64,000 nt of DNA, taken from assembly GCF_013267355.1 (NCBI RefSeq), contig NZ_CP053985.1, positions 5,208,001-5,272,000 on the forward strand, given 5' to 3'. The translations under genes and the position numbers were made by a program. Under the pieces are notes generated by a model. The model ran no database searches, was not told the origin of the DNA, and was given only the letters and a program-made list of their open reading frames with translations. Within the stretch, counting starts at the first letter, position 1, and each line of letters starts with the position of its first letter. This document shows positions 27,026 to 35,918 of the stretch, one piece after another. The DNA comes from Achromobacter pestifer. Its GTDB lineage: Bacteria; Pseudomonadota; Gammaproteobacteria; Burkholderiales; Burkholderiaceae_B.

Positions 27026-27844
27026 ATGAGCCGTTGGACGCCGAAGGTGAAGACGATAGACGCGCTGGAGCGCGGGCTGATCGTGCTGGACGAGGTGCGC
27101 GCCACGCAGGGCGCGAGCCTGCAGGAGCTGCACGTGCGCACCGGCTATGCCAAGGCCACGCTGCTGCGCATCCTGGCGACGCTGCAATTGCGCGGGCTGA
27201 TCTGGCGGCGGATCGCCGACGACTATTTCTGCCCCGCCAGCTCGCTCAACCAGCCCAGCCGGCGCGCGCGCGTGCTGGATCTGCTGGGCCAGTGCGCGGC
27301 GCCGGAACTGGACCGCCTGCAGGCGGAGGTGCTATGGCCGTCGGACCTGACGGTGCGCCACGGCAACGCCATGATCGTGCGCGAAACCAACCGCAGCCAG
27401 TCGTACTTCACCATCCGCCGCGACAACATCGGCTTCCAGATCAACATGCTGCGTTCGGCGGTGGGGCGCGCCTATCTGGCGTTTTGCGACGAGAAAGAGC
27501 GCGATTCGATCCTGGCCGCGCTGCGCCGCAGCCGCCGCGAGGGCGACGCGCTGGCGCACGATTGCGCCGCCGTGGAAAAAATGCTGGAGCAGACCCGCCG
27601 CCAGGGCTACGGCCTGCGCGAACAGCGTTTCGGCGGCGACTACGACAAGACCCGCAAGGACCAGAACGACAGGCTGGAGGCTATCGCCCTGCCCATCATG
27701 GTCGCGCCGGGGCGGCTCTATGGCTGCGTCAACATCGTATGGATCCAGGGTGTGCGCTCGACCGAGCAGATGGTGGAGCAGTGCCTGGAGCCGCTGTGCC
27801 GCACGGCGCGGGCCATCTCCGCCGGCATGGTCCGGCGCGCCTGA
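27026..27844 (+). CDS. IclR family transcriptional regulator
   Basis: A 272-residue regulator with an N-terminal winged HTH (about 8-70; T-I-D-A-L-E-R-G-L-I-V-L and G-Y-A-K-A-T-L-L-R-I-L) and a C-terminal effector domain (M-L-R-S-A-V-G-R-A-Y-L-A-F and L-P-I-M-V-A-P-G-R-L-Y-G-C). IclR members often govern aromatic degradation operons. It is divergent from the hydroquinone operon with a palindrome between them, so it is the probable regulator of that operon. The ATG at 27026 gives the shortest complete HTH. Confidence 0.9.
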   Translation: MSRWTPKVKTIDALERGLIVLDEVRATQGASLQELHVRTGYAKATLLRILATLQLRGLIWRRIADDYFCPASSLNQPSRRARVLDLLGQCAAPELDRLQAEVLWPSDLTVRHGNAMIVRETNRSQSYFTIRRDNIGFQINMLRSAVGRAYLAFCDEKERDSILAALRRSRREGDALAHDCAAVEKMLEQTRRQGYGLREQRFGGDYDKTRKDQNDRLEAIALPIMVAPGRLYGCVNIVWIQGVRSTEQMVEQCLEPLCRTARAISAGMVRRA

Positions 27845-28136
27845 GGCATCCAGCAATGCATTGCCGTGGCTGCCCGCAGCGCAGCCGCGCGCATCGCGCT
27901 ATTCCCCATCTCTGAATCGCCGCCAGCCATCGCGCGCACTCGCGCCAATCCCGCGTGCGTGCCGCTAGGCGCGGTGCCTGCGCGCGTCCGGTTTCCTTGC
28001 TCCTGGCGACAGCTTCTGGATCAAATAATGTTTTTTTAATGTACTAAAAATATAAAAAACATAGGGTTTATACGAATAATATCGGCAAAAATTTCATTAT
28101 ATAAAGAATCATTGTTTTTTTATTGTATTTATAGAG
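27845..28136. other. intergenic region with AT-rich block
   Basis: No gene is supported here. The first half is GC-rich like the rest of the window; from about 28020 to 28136 the sequence turns strikingly AT-rich, with runs of T and A (for example TTTTTTTAATGTACT). It lies directly in front of the DUF1932 dehydrogenase gene and is the natural place for its promoter. AT-rich patches like this can be bound by H-NS-type proteins; that is inference. Confidence 0.6.
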
Positions 28137-29012
28137 ATGAAAATTGCTTTGATGGGCTGCGGCGAGGTCGGTTCCTGCTATGCGCAGGCATGGAGCGCCG
28201 CCGGGCATGCGCTGGTCGGGATCTGCGAGTTGCGGCAGGACGAAGAAATGGCGGGACGCGCCCGGCGTCATGGCGCCGGATTGCACGCCGAGCCCGGGGC
28301 ATGGTTGGGCGAGGCGGACATCGTTGTGTCGGCGGTGTATGGCCACGCGGCGCTGGAGATGGCACGGCAGAGCTTCCCGCACATGCGCCAGGACGCGGTC
28401 TACGCCGACTTCACGACAGCCAGCGCGCCTGACATGCAGGCCGCCTCGGCGGCCGCCGCCGAACGGAACATCGACTTCACCGACGTCGCGATCATGGGCG
28501 CCATTGCCCTGCTGGCGGAACGCACGCCCTTGCTCTGCGCCGGGACCGGCACGGACGCGGTGCTGCGGCTGGCCGAGAGCGGCGGGGCGCCGGCGCGCGC
28601 CATACAAGGCGCGGCGGGCGATGCCGTGCGCCTGAAGCTGCTGCGCAGCATCATGACCAAGGGCATGGAAAGCCTGGCCGTGGAATGTCTGGTGGCGGCC
28701 GAGTCCATGGGTTTGAGAGCCTCGCTTTACGAGGTGCTGGCGGACATCGACCAGACGCCGCTTACGGCCTTCATGGATTCGTTTGTCCGATCCCACGTGC
28801 TGCATGCGCAGCGCCGGCAGGCGGAAGTCCGGGAGGCCCGCGAGCAACTGATCGAGGCGGGACTGGAGCCCCTGGTTCTGGACGGCGTCGAACGGCTTTT
28901 CAGCCGCACCAGCCGAGGCATCCAGGATGCGCGGGCAGGCGGCGATTTCAATCTGCCGGATTCGGTCGAGGCGCGCCTGGCCTGGCTGACGGTTTTGGCG
29001 CGCGAGCGCTGA
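28137..29012 (+). CDS. NAD(P)-dependent dehydrogenase, 6-phosphogluconate dehydrogenase-like (DUF1932)
   Basis: A 291-residue beta-hydroxyacid dehydrogenase-like protein. The Rossmann motif G-C-G-E-V-G is at residues 7-12, and the C-terminal half (L-L-R-S-I-M-T-K-G-M-E-S-L-A-V-E) matches the DUF1932 extension. This group probably oxidises a hydroxy acid, but substrates are not established. It is the first gene of a plus-strand operon with a Bug receptor, an RraA-like protein and a hydroxyacid dehydrogenase. There is only a weak ribosome site (AGAG, very close to the ATG), and the region in front is AT-rich. Confidence 0.8.
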   Translation: MKIALMGCGEVGSCYAQAWSAAGHALVGICELRQDEEMAGRARRHGAGLHAEPGAWLGEADIVVSAVYGHAALEMARQSFPHMRQDAVYADFTTASAPDMQAASAAAAERNIDFTDVAIMGAIALLAERTPLLCAGTGTDAVLRLAESGGAPARAIQGAAGDAVRLKLLRSIMTKGMESLAVECLVAAESMGLRASLYEVLADIDQTPLTAFMDSFVRSHVLHAQRRQAEVREAREQLIEAGLEPLVLDGVERLFSRTSRGIQDARAGGDFNLPDSVEARLAWLTVLARER

Positions 29013-29077
29013 GCGCCGCGCGGCATCGCGACGCGGCGACGGCATATCCAACAAGAACCAACTGTGTGAGGAAGACA

Positions 29078-30043
29078 ATGAAGGTCCTGAAGAAACTCCT
29101 GGCCGCCACGCTAGTGCTGGGCTGCGCCGCCGCGAACGCGGCGGATATGGGCACGGCGCCCATCACGCTTATTTCCCCGTTCCCGCCCGGAGGCGGCACT
29201 GATACGCTGACCCGCATGATCGGCAGCGCGATCGGCCAGGATCAGGGTTGGAACATGGTGGTGGAGAACAAGCCGGGCGCCGGCGGCAACCTGGCGCTGG
29301 ACGCCACCGCCCGCGCGCGTCCGGATGGACATACGCTGGTGATGGCCCAGACCGACAACATCGTGCTGAATCCCTGGCTCTACAACAAGCTCAGCTACGA
29401 CACATTCAAGGATTTCAAGCCTGTCGGCCCGGTGGCCACCTCACCGAGCGTTTTCGTGGTTCTGCCCGAATCCCCGTTCAAGACGGTCGGCGATGTGGTC
29501 AAGGCGGCGCAGGCCCGCCCCGGCGTGGTGTCGCTGGGCATTCCCGGCATCGGCGGCACCGGCGACCTGACCGGCTATCTCTGGCGCAAGGCGGCGAACA
29601 TCGAGTTGATGCACGTGCCGTACCGCGGCTGGGGCCAGGCGTTCCCGGATCTGGCCAGCGGCCGCATCGACATGTATGTGGGCTCGGTGGCTTCGCTGCT
29701 GCCACAGATCAGAGGCGGCAAGGTCCGCGCGCTGGCCGTGGTCGCCAAGGCGCGCGCGCCGGCCTTGCCCGATGTGCCCACCTTCGCGGAAAGCGGGTTC
29801 AAGACGATAGACCAATCGATCTGGTGGGGCCTGATGGCTCCCGCCAAGACGCCGGACGACGTGGTTGCCGCGTTGAACAAGGCGTTGCAGCAGGTCCAGT
29901 CCCAGCCCGAACTGGTGAAAAAACTGGAGGACGCCGGCTATAGCGTGCTCAAGGGCACGCCCGAGGATCTGGCTCGCCAGCATCGGGCGGACCACGAGAC
30001 CTTTGGCAAGGTCGTGCAGGACGCCGGCATTCCCAAGCAGTAA
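29078..30043 (+). CDS. Bug-family tripartite tricarboxylate transporter receptor
   Basis: A 321-residue periplasmic binding protein with a signal peptide (about 1-22, ending A-N-A-A). Bug motifs are L-I-S-P-F-P-P-G-G-G-T-D, V-V-E-N-K-P-G-A-G-G-N and H-V-P-Y-R-G. Tight placement between the DUF1932 dehydrogenase and the RraA-like gene suggests it captures the acid that those enzymes degrade. A GAGGAAG site precedes the ATG. No membrane partner is encoded nearby. Confidence 0.9.
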   Translation: MKVLKKLLAATLVLGCAAANAADMGTAPITLISPFPPGGGTDTLTRMIGSAIGQDQGWNMVVENKPGAGGNLALDATARARPDGHTLVMAQTDNIVLNPWLYNKLSYDTFKDFKPVGPVATSPSVFVVLPESPFKTVGDVVKAAQARPGVVSLGIPGIGGTGDLTGYLWRKAANIELMHVPYRGWGQAFPDLASGRIDMYVGSVASLLPQIRGGKVRALAVVAKARAPALPDVPTFAESGFKTIDQSIWWGLMAPAKTPDDVVAALNKALQQVQSQPELVKKLEDAGYSVLKGTPEDLARQHRADHETFGKVVQDAGIPKQ

Positions 30044-30077
30044 TGGCAACGCATTGCAATTCCCGACAGGAGCAAAA

Positions 30078-30755
30078 ATGATCGGCTTTGAGATCCATGC
30101 CCGCAAGCGCGCGGTGAGCCCGCAAACCGTGGACAAGTTCAAAGGCGTGCCGGTCGCCAACATCAGCGACTGCATGTCGCGGATGACGGCCGGCGGCGCG
30201 CCCTTGCAGCCCATGCACGATGGCAGCCCGCTTGCGGGTCCGGCCCTGACCGTGCGCACTCGTCCTGGCGACAATCTGCTGGTGCACAAGGCGCTCGAAC
30301 TGGCGCAGCCTGGCGATGTCATCGTGGTGGATGCGGGCGGCGACCTGACCAACGCCATCATCGGCGAAATCATGACCAGCTATGCGCAGACGCGCGGCAT
30401 CGCAGGCATTGTGATCAACGGCGCCATCCGCGATAGCGGCACGATCCGCCGCGGCGCGTTTCCCGTCTATGCGGCCGGCGTGACCCACCGGGGACCCTAC
30501 AAGGACGGGCCTGGCGAGATCAACTGCGTCATCGCCTTGAACGGCATGACCATTTCGCCGGGCGACCTGATCCTGGGCGACGAGGACGGCTTGCTGTCGA
30601 TTCCGTTCGAGCAGACGGAAGCGGTCTACCTGGCTGCCCAGTCCAAGCACGAACTGGAAACGAAGATGCTGGCGGACATCGCGGCGGGATCGCTGGATAC
30701 GTCCTGGGTCGATGCCCGGCTCAAGCAGCTGGGCTGCGCGGAGGCCCGGCCGTGA
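30078..30755 (+). CDS. RraA-like protein, probable 4-hydroxy-4-methyl-2-oxoglutarate aldolase family
   Basis: A 225-residue protein of the RraA/HMG aldolase fold. The conserved G-x3-(N)-D segment for substrate and metal binding is visible in I-V-I-N-G-A-I-R-D-S-G, with D-A-G-G-D-L-T-N-A-I-I-G-E before it. True RraA (RNase E inhibitor) lacks catalysis, whereas operonic relatives act as pyruvate-releasing aldolases or oxaloacetate decarboxylases; the catabolic setting favours an aldolase. AGGAG sits well before the ATG at 30078. The stop overlaps the next gene's GTG by four bases. Confidence 0.82.
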   Translation: MIGFEIHARKRAVSPQTVDKFKGVPVANISDCMSRMTAGGAPLQPMHDGSPLAGPALTVRTRPGDNLLVHKALELAQPGDVIVVDAGGDLTNAIIGEIMTSYAQTRGIAGIVINGAIRDSGTIRRGAFPVYAAGVTHRGPYKDGPGEINCVIALNGMTISPGDLILGDEDGLLSIPFEQTEAVYLAAQSKHELETKMLADIAAGSLDTSWVDARLKQLGCAEARP

Positions 30756-31798
30756 GCCTGGCGCAGCGGCTGCCGGACAAGATGAGGGTCGTCCGGCTGG
30801 ATCTCTGGATCGACCCCGCGTTCGACGCGGGCATCGGGCGCGAGCCGGCCCTGAGCCTCGAAGCGCTGCCTGCGCACGGCGATGCGATCACGGCGGCGGG
30901 ACTGGCCGGCGCGCATGCCTATCATGTCAGCGCGGCCAAGGACGAAGTCCCCGCGCGCTGGCAGGTTACGGAAAGCCTGCTGGCGCAGTGCCCGGAGTTG
31001 CTTTGCGTTTCCTCGGGCGGCGCGGGCTACGACACTGTCGATGTGGCGGCCTGCACGCGCGCCGGGGTAGCGGTGGTGAACCAGGCCGGCGCCAATGCCG
31101 CGTCAGTGGCGGAAATGACGTTCGCCTTGCTGCTGTCGCTGGTCAAGCGCCTGCGTGAATCCCAGGCCGCGCTGCTGGGGGGATCCGTCGTCTCGCGCGA
31201 GGCCCTGATGGGGCGCGAGATCGAGGGGCGCGTGCTGGGCATCGTGGGCATTGGTGAAATCGGCTGCCGAGTGGCGCGCGTTGCCGCCGGCTTCGGCATG
31301 CGGGTGATGGCATGCGACCCGTTGCTTACGCCCGAGGAAATCCGCACCCGCGGCGCCGAGCCCGTGAGTCTCCCGCAATTGCTCGAACAGGCTGACGTGG
31401 TGAGCTTGCACTGTCCGCTGAACGAGGACACGCGGGGCATGATCGGGACTGAAGCGTACGCCAGGATGCGTCCCGGCGCGCTGTTCATTTCCACCGCGCG
31501 CGGCGGAATCCATGATGAGCAGGCGCTGCTTTCGGCCTTGCAGGACGGACGGCTGGCGGGAGCGGGGCTGGATGTCTGGAGCCAGGAGCCTCCCCCGCCC
31601 GGGCATGGCCTGCTGCTGCGTTCGGATGTCGTGGCGACCTATCACACCGCAGGCGTCACGCACGAAGGCCGGCGCAAGGTCGCGCAAGGGTCGGCCCACC
31701 AGATCATGGAAATGTTGGCCGGACGCCGTCCGTCCCGGCTGCTGAATCCGGAAGTCTGGCCCAGGTTCCTGGAGCGGCTCGGGCAACGCCAGCGCTGA
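30752..31798 (+). CDS. D-2-hydroxyacid dehydrogenase
   Basis: A 348-residue NAD-dependent dehydrogenase of the SerA/formate dehydrogenase superfamily. The nucleotide motif G-I-G-E-I-G is near residue 168, the catalytic arginine appears in S-T-A-R-G-G-I, and the active-site histidine in T-Y-H-T-A-G. It starts with GTG at 30752, overlapping the RraA-like stop as GTGA, so translation is coupled. It likely interconverts a 2-oxo and a 2-hydroxy acid in the same pathway as its neighbours; phosphoglycerate activity is possible but not favoured by context. Confidence 0.85.
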   Translation: MSLAQRLPDKMRVVRLDLWIDPAFDAGIGREPALSLEALPAHGDAITAAGLAGAHAYHVSAAKDEVPARWQVTESLLAQCPELLCVSSGGAGYDTVDVAACTRAGVAVVNQAGANAASVAEMTFALLLSLVKRLRESQAALLGGSVVSREALMGREIEGRVLGIVGIGEIGCRVARVAAGFGMRVMACDPLLTPEEIRTRGAEPVSLPQLLEQADVVSLHCPLNEDTRGMIGTEAYARMRPGALFISTARGGIHDEQALLSALQDGRLAGAGLDVWSQEPPPPGHGLLLRSDVVATYHTAGVTHEGRRKVAQGSAHQIMEMLAGRRPSRLLNPEVWPRFLERLGQRQR

Positions 31799-31871
31799 CG
31801 CGGCCAGGCGCGATTGCCGCGATAGGCTTCCGGTATAGTTCGAGAACCCGGAATTGGAGTCATGCGCCATC

Positions 31872-32522
31872 ATGTCGAGCGCCCGCGATTACGTTTATGC
31901 AGAGTTGCGCCGCCGCTTGATGGCAGGCTCTTTCATGCCTGGCGAACGGCTGCGCGAGGAACACATCGCGGCCGAACTCTCCGTCAGCCGTACGCCGGTG
32001 CGCAGCGCGATCGAACGCCTGGTGACGGACGGCCTGGTCAAGCACGAAGGCCGGCGCGGAGCCGTGGTGCTGGGCTGGCAGGACCGCGACATCGACGAGG
32101 CGTTCGAACTGCGCATGCTGCTTGAACCCTATTCCGCCAAGGCGGCGGCCGAACGGGCCAGCCCGGAGCAGATACAGGAACTCGAGCGCATCAATCAGTG
32201 CATGCTCGATGCCATCAACGCCGATGCTCCCGACAGCGTCGCGCAGGTACAGCACTTCAACAACCAGTTCCACCACGCGCTGCTCGAAGCGGCGCAATCC
32301 GCCCGGGTGCGGTCCATGGTGGAAAGCCTGCTGGACATGCCCATCATCATTGGCTCGTTCTACTTCTACACCAAGGACGACATGCTGCGCAGCGTGGAGC
32401 ATCATCGCCAGATCATCGCGGCGCTGCGTGCGCGAGACGCGGAATGCGCCCAGATCGCCATGCGCTTCCACCTGGCTGCCACGCATCTGCTTTTCCGCAG
32501 CCACCGCAAGTCGGGGCAGTAA
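31872..32522 (+). CDS. GntR family regulator (FCD subfamily)
   Basis: A 216-residue regulator with a winged HTH (about 3-70; A-A-E-L-S-V-S-R-T-P-V-R-S-A-I-E-R-L) and an FCD ligand domain (F-N-N-Q-F-H-H-A-L-L-E-A and E-H-H-R-Q-I-I-A-A-L). It follows the hydroxyacid dehydrogenase by 73 bases and probably regulates the preceding operon. The ATG at 31872 gives the standard domain start; a GGAG lies 12 bases upstream, rather far. An in-frame TTG at 31854 would add six residues and is less likely. Confidence 0.88.
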   Translation: MSSARDYVYAELRRRLMAGSFMPGERLREEHIAAELSVSRTPVRSAIERLVTDGLVKHEGRRGAVVLGWQDRDIDEAFELRMLLEPYSAKAAAERASPEQIQELERINQCMLDAINADAPDSVAQVQHFNNQFHHALLEAAQSARVRSMVESLLDMPIIIGSFYFYTKDDMLRSVEHHRQIIAALRARDAECAQIAMRFHLAATHLLFRSHRKSGQ

Positions 32523-32530
32523 GCAACGGC

Positions 32531-33277
32531 TTACTCCCGACCGCGCTTTCCTGGTTGTTTCTTCTCGGATCGGGCCTCGGCCAGCGCCTGGGCGATGATG
32601 GCCTGGGCGGTCCAGCGCGCCACGTCGGTGAGTTCGGGCAGATCCAGTTTCCAGATGTCCTTCAACACCAGGAACACCTCGGTGCCATAGACCAGCGACA
32701 GGGCCTGGGCCACGCGGTCCTGCTGGGCCGGCGTCAGCTCGGGCGCCAGCGGCGCGATGGCGCGCCTGAGGATGTCGACGCGATGGCCGCGCACCAGCCG
32801 GGGCTCCATGCCTGCGCGGCCGGCGCTGGCTTCGGCGTGTTGCTGCAGTGACACCATGATGGCGGCGCGCAACGGCGCTTCGTGCTCTGCCAGCCGGGGG
32901 TAGGCGAAGCGCAGCAGTTGATCGACACGGTCGGCGGCGTCGGGCGCGGCCGAGTCCCAGGCCAGGATGGGCCCGAGGCTTTCGTCCACCACGGCGGCGA
33001 TCAGCGCGCTCTGGCTGGGAAAGTAGCGGTAGGCGGTGGCGCGCGATACCTGCGCGTGTTCGGCCAGTTCGGCCACCGATGGCGTGATGCCCTGGGCCAT
33101 CAGCCGCTGCGCCGCATCCAGCAGGATCTTGCGCATGCGCGCGCGCGGCCCGTGCGGCGGTTCGCCGCTGGCGGCGGCTTGCGGACTGGCGGGCGCGATC
33201 AGCCGCGCCGTGCCGGCCGTGGAAGGGGCGGGAGTTTGACGTGAGACTAGTGTCTCAGTATGATTCTTTCGTCTCAT
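32531..33277 (-). CDS. TetR family transcriptional regulator
   Basis: A 248-residue repressor. The HTH lies at about residues 48-95 (I-L-L-D-A-A-Q-R-L-M-A, then S-V-A-E-L-A-E-H-A-Q-V-S-R-A-T-A-Y-R-Y-F). The 45 residues ahead of it are low-complexity and unlike the family, and the bases coding for residues 1-12 form an operator-like repeat, so translation may begin later, for instance at the methionine near residue 48. It is divergent from the Tm-1-like gene and probably regulates it. The ligand-binding C-terminal domain has no recognisable specificity. Confidence 0.82.
   Translation of the reverse strand: MRRKNHTETLVSRQTPAPSTAGTARLIAPASPQAAASGEPPHGPRARMRKILLDAAQRLMAQGITPSVAELAEHAQVSRATAYRYFPSQSALIAAVVDESLGPILAWDSAAPDAADRVDQLLRFAYPRLAEHEAPLRAAIMVSLQQHAEASAGRAGMEPRLVRGHRVDILRRAIAPLAPELTPAQQDRVAQALSLVYGTEVFLVLKDIWKLDLPELTDVARWTAQAIIAQALAEARSEKKQPGKRGRE
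33242..33276. promoter_or_regulatory. repeated TGAGAC boxes, likely TetR operator
   Basis: TGAGAC (33242-33247) and GTCTCA (33252-33257) form an inverted repeat with a 4-base centre, and another GTCTCA follows at 33271-33276. The group lies between the TetR gene and the divergent UPF0261 gene and overlaps the annotated TetR start, as an autoregulatory operator would. Confidence 0.55.
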
Positions 33278-33349
33278 TTCTAGATTCTACAGGCCTCGCG
33301 GCCTCACATATCGAGGCGCGCACCGAGTGTAGCCGCCCGCGGAGGAGTC

Positions 33350-34561
33350 ATGACGCATGCGAACCGGCGGGTCTACGTGGCCGCCACCTACGACACCAAG
33401 GGCCAAGAGGCTGAATACGTGATGGACCTGTTGCGCCGGGACGGACTGGATCCGGTCTCGGTGGACGTGTCCACCTCGGGCGCCGCCAGCGCGGCGCAGG
33501 TGCAGGCCAGCGAGGTGGCCGCCAGCCATCCGGAGGGCGCTGGCGCCGTTTTCACCGGCGACCGGGGCACCGCCATCGCGGCCATGGCGCTGGCGTTCGA
33601 ACGCTATGCGGCCGGCAACGCCGGGATCGGCGCATTGCTGGGCCTGGGCGGCTCGGGCGGCACCGCCCTGATCACGCCCGCCATGCGCGCACTGCCCATC
33701 GGCACGCCCAAGCTGATGGTGTCGACCATGGCCTCGGGCAATGTCGCGCCCTATGTCGGGCCCTCGGACATCGCCATGATGTATTCCGTGACCGACGTGG
33801 CGGGCCTGAACCGCATTTCGCGCCGGGTGCTGGCCAACGCCGCCGGCGCGATCGGGGGCGCTTTCAAACAGGCCGCCAGCGCGGCCGCCGACGACGGCCG
33901 GCCCGCCGTGGGCATCACCATGTTCGGCGTCACCACCGCCTGCGTGCAGCAGGTGACGCCGCTGCTGGAGTCGCGCTATGACTGCCTGGTGTTCCATGCC
34001 ACGGGCACGGGCGGGCAGTCCATGGAAAAGCTGCTGGACAGCCATTTGCTGGGTGGCGTGCTGGACCTGACCACCACCGAAGTCTGCGACTTCCTGTTCG
34101 GCGGCGTGCTGGCCTGCACCGAGGACCGCTTCGGCGCCGTGGCCCGCACCGGCTTGCCTTATGTGGGTTCCTGCGGCGCGCTGGACATGGTGAATTTCGG
34201 CGCCATGGACACCGTCCCGGAACGCTACCGCGGCCGCAAGTTCTATCCGCACAATCCGCAGGTGACGCTGATGCGCACCACCGTGGAAGAAAACATCCGC
34301 CAGGGCGAGTGGATCGCCGCCAGGCTGAACCAATGCCAGGGGCCGGTGCGCTTCCTGATCCCGGAAGGCGGCGTGTCCGCGCTGGACGCGCCGGGCCAGG
34401 CGTTCTGGGATCCGGCGGCCGACGCGGCCCTGTTCGCCGCGCTGGAGAAAAACCTGGTGCAGACCGCCGACCGCCGCCTGGTGCGCGTGCCTTGCCACAT
34501 CAACGACCCGCTCTTCGCCCAGACCGCGGTCGACCAATTTCTTGAAATCGCCACACACTGA
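33350..34561 (+). CDS. UPF0261 / Tm-1-like ATP-binding protein
   Basis: A 403-residue protein of the UPF0261 family, the same family as the N-terminal half of tomato Tm-1, an inhibitor of tobamovirus replication. Hallmarks are [12 protein letters not shown] near the start, [12 protein letters not shown], and F-G-V-T-T-A-C-V-Q. The bacterial function is not established; ATP-binding is known for the plant protein. It is followed after 11 bases by a TIM-barrel gene that corresponds to the second half of Tm-1. It starts 72 bases from the divergent TetR gene. Confidence 0.88.
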   Translation: MTHANRRVYVAATYDTKGQEAEYVMDLLRRDGLDPVSVDVSTSGAASAAQVQASEVAASHPEGAGAVFTGDRGTAIAAMALAFERYAAGNAGIGALLGLGGSGGTALITPAMRALPIGTPKLMVSTMASGNVAPYVGPSDIAMMYSVTDVAGLNRISRRVLANAAGAIGGAFKQAASAAADDGRPAVGITMFGVTTACVQQVTPLLESRYDCLVFHATGTGGQSMEKLLDSHLLGGVLDLTTTEVCDFLFGGVLACTEDRFGAVARTGLPYVGSCGALDMVNFGAMDTVPERYRGRKFYPHNPQVTLMRTTVEENIRQGEWIAARLNQCQGPVRFLIPEGGVSALDAPGQAFWDPAADAALFAALEKNLVQTADRRLVRVPCHINDPLFAQTAVDQFLEIATH

Positions 34562-34572
34562 GGACCGCCGCC

Positions 34573-35403
34573 ATGCCGCGCTTTGACCGCAACGAACTCC
34601 TGGATAAGTATCGCGCCATGGTGCGCGCGCGCACGCCCATCGTCGGCGGCGGCGCGGGCACGGGCCTGTCGGCCAAGTGCGAGGAAGCGGGCGGCATCGA
34701 CCTGATCGTGATCTACAACTCGGGCCGCTACCGCATGGCGGGCCGCGGTTCGCTGGCCGGCCTGCTGGCCTATGGCAACGCCAACGAGATCGTGGTGGAC
34801 ATGGGGCGCGAGGTCCTGCCGGTGGTGAAGAAGACCCCGGTGCTGGCCGGCGTCAACGGCACCGATCCGTTCTGCGATTTCGACCTGTTCCTGGACGACC
34901 TCAAGCGCCAGGGCTTTGCCGGCGTGCAGAATTTCCCCACCGTGGGCCTGATCGACGGCACCTTCCGCGCCAACCTGGAAGAGACTGGCATGGGCTACGC
35001 GCTGGAAGTGGACATGATCCGCCTGGCGCACAAGAAGGGCATGCTGACCACGCCCTACGTGTTCAACGAGGACGACGCCGTGGCCATGACGCGCGCCGGC
35101 GCCGACATCATCGTGGCCCACATGGGCCTGACGACCGGCGGCTCGATCGGCGCCGAAACCGCGCAGACGCTGGACGGCTGCGTGGCGGCCATCGACCGCA
35201 TCGCCGCGGCCGCGATGGCGGTGCGGCCGGATATCATCGTGTTGTGCCACGGTGGCCCCATCGCCACGCCCGAGGATGCGGCCCACGTGCTGCGCGCGTG
35301 CAAGCATTGCCATGGCTTCTACGGCGCAAGCTCCATGGAGCGGCTGCCCACCGAACAGGCGCTGACCGCGGCGACCCGCGAATTCAAGAGCCTGACGTTC
35401 TGA
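34573..35403 (+). CDS. TIM-barrel protein, phosphoenolpyruvate hydrolase-like
   Basis: A 276-residue TIM-barrel protein of the family annotated as PEP hydrolase-like, equivalent to the C-terminal half of plant Tm-1. Typical segments are [36 protein letters not shown] and a late C-H-G-G-P-I. The enzymatic reaction is uncertain despite the family name. It is spaced 11 bases after the UPF0261 gene and almost certainly co-expressed and functionally paired with it. Confidence 0.86.
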   Translation: MPRFDRNELLDKYRAMVRARTPIVGGGAGTGLSAKCEEAGGIDLIVIYNSGRYRMAGRGSLAGLLAYGNANEIVVDMGREVLPVVKKTPVLAGVNGTDPFCDFDLFLDDLKRQGFAGVQNFPTVGLIDGTFRANLEETGMGYALEVDMIRLAHKKGMLTTPYVFNEDDAVAMTRAGADIIVAHMGLTTGGSIGAETAQTLDGCVAAIDRIAAAAMAVRPDIIVLCHGGPIATPEDAAHVLRACKHCHGFYGASSMERLPTEQALTAATREFKSLTF

Positions 35404-35459
35404 TTCCGTAGTTTTCGCAGTTTCCACTATCCCTGGGCCGCGCGCCCGCAGGAGTTCGC

Positions 35460-35903
35460 ATGCCGCATACCGTACACGTCAGCGCCATCATCCACGCGCC
35501 GCTTCAGAAGGTCTGGGCCAGCTTTCGCGATTTCAACGGCCTGGCCGCCTGGCATCCCGGCATTGCCGAAAGCCGCCTGGAAGAGGGCGGCCGCCATGAC
35601 GCGGTGGGCAGCGTGCGGCACCTGTCGCTCAAGCCTTCGGGCTTCGTCCGCGAGCAGTTGTTGATGCTGGACGATCCGGGCACGGCGCTGCGCTACTCCA
35701 TCATCGAGACCGACCTGCCCATGCGCGATTACGTCGCCGGCGTGTCGCTGCACGCCGTCACCGAAGGCGGCCAGACGCTGGTCGAGTGGTGGGCGGATTT
35801 CCGCGTCGAGGGCGCGGAGTTGGGCGACGTGGCCGACGCCGTGGGCCGCAACGTGTTCGCGGCGGGGCTGGCGGCGCTGGACGAGAAGCTGCGCGAGGCC
35901 TGA
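35460..35903 (+). CDS. SRPBCC family protein
   Basis: A 147-residue helix-grip protein with the MxaD/PYR-like layout: H-A-P-L-Q-K-V-W-A-S-F-R-D-F-N-G-L-A-A-W-H-P near the N-terminus and a long C-terminal helix (F-A-A-G-L-A-A-L-D-E-K-L). It should bind a hydrophobic or aromatic small molecule. Placed after the UPF0261/TIM-barrel pair on the same strand with a 56-base gap; AGGAG precedes the ATG. The ligand is unknown. Confidence 0.85.
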   Translation: MPHTVHVSAIIHAPLQKVWASFRDFNGLAAWHPGIAESRLEEGGRHDAVGSVRHLSLKPSGFVREQLLMLDDPGTALRYSIIETDLPMRDYVAGVSLHAVTEGGQTLVEWWADFRVEGAELGDVADAVGRNVFAAGLAALDEKLREA

Positions 35904-35918
35904 TCGCGCCGGCTATTT

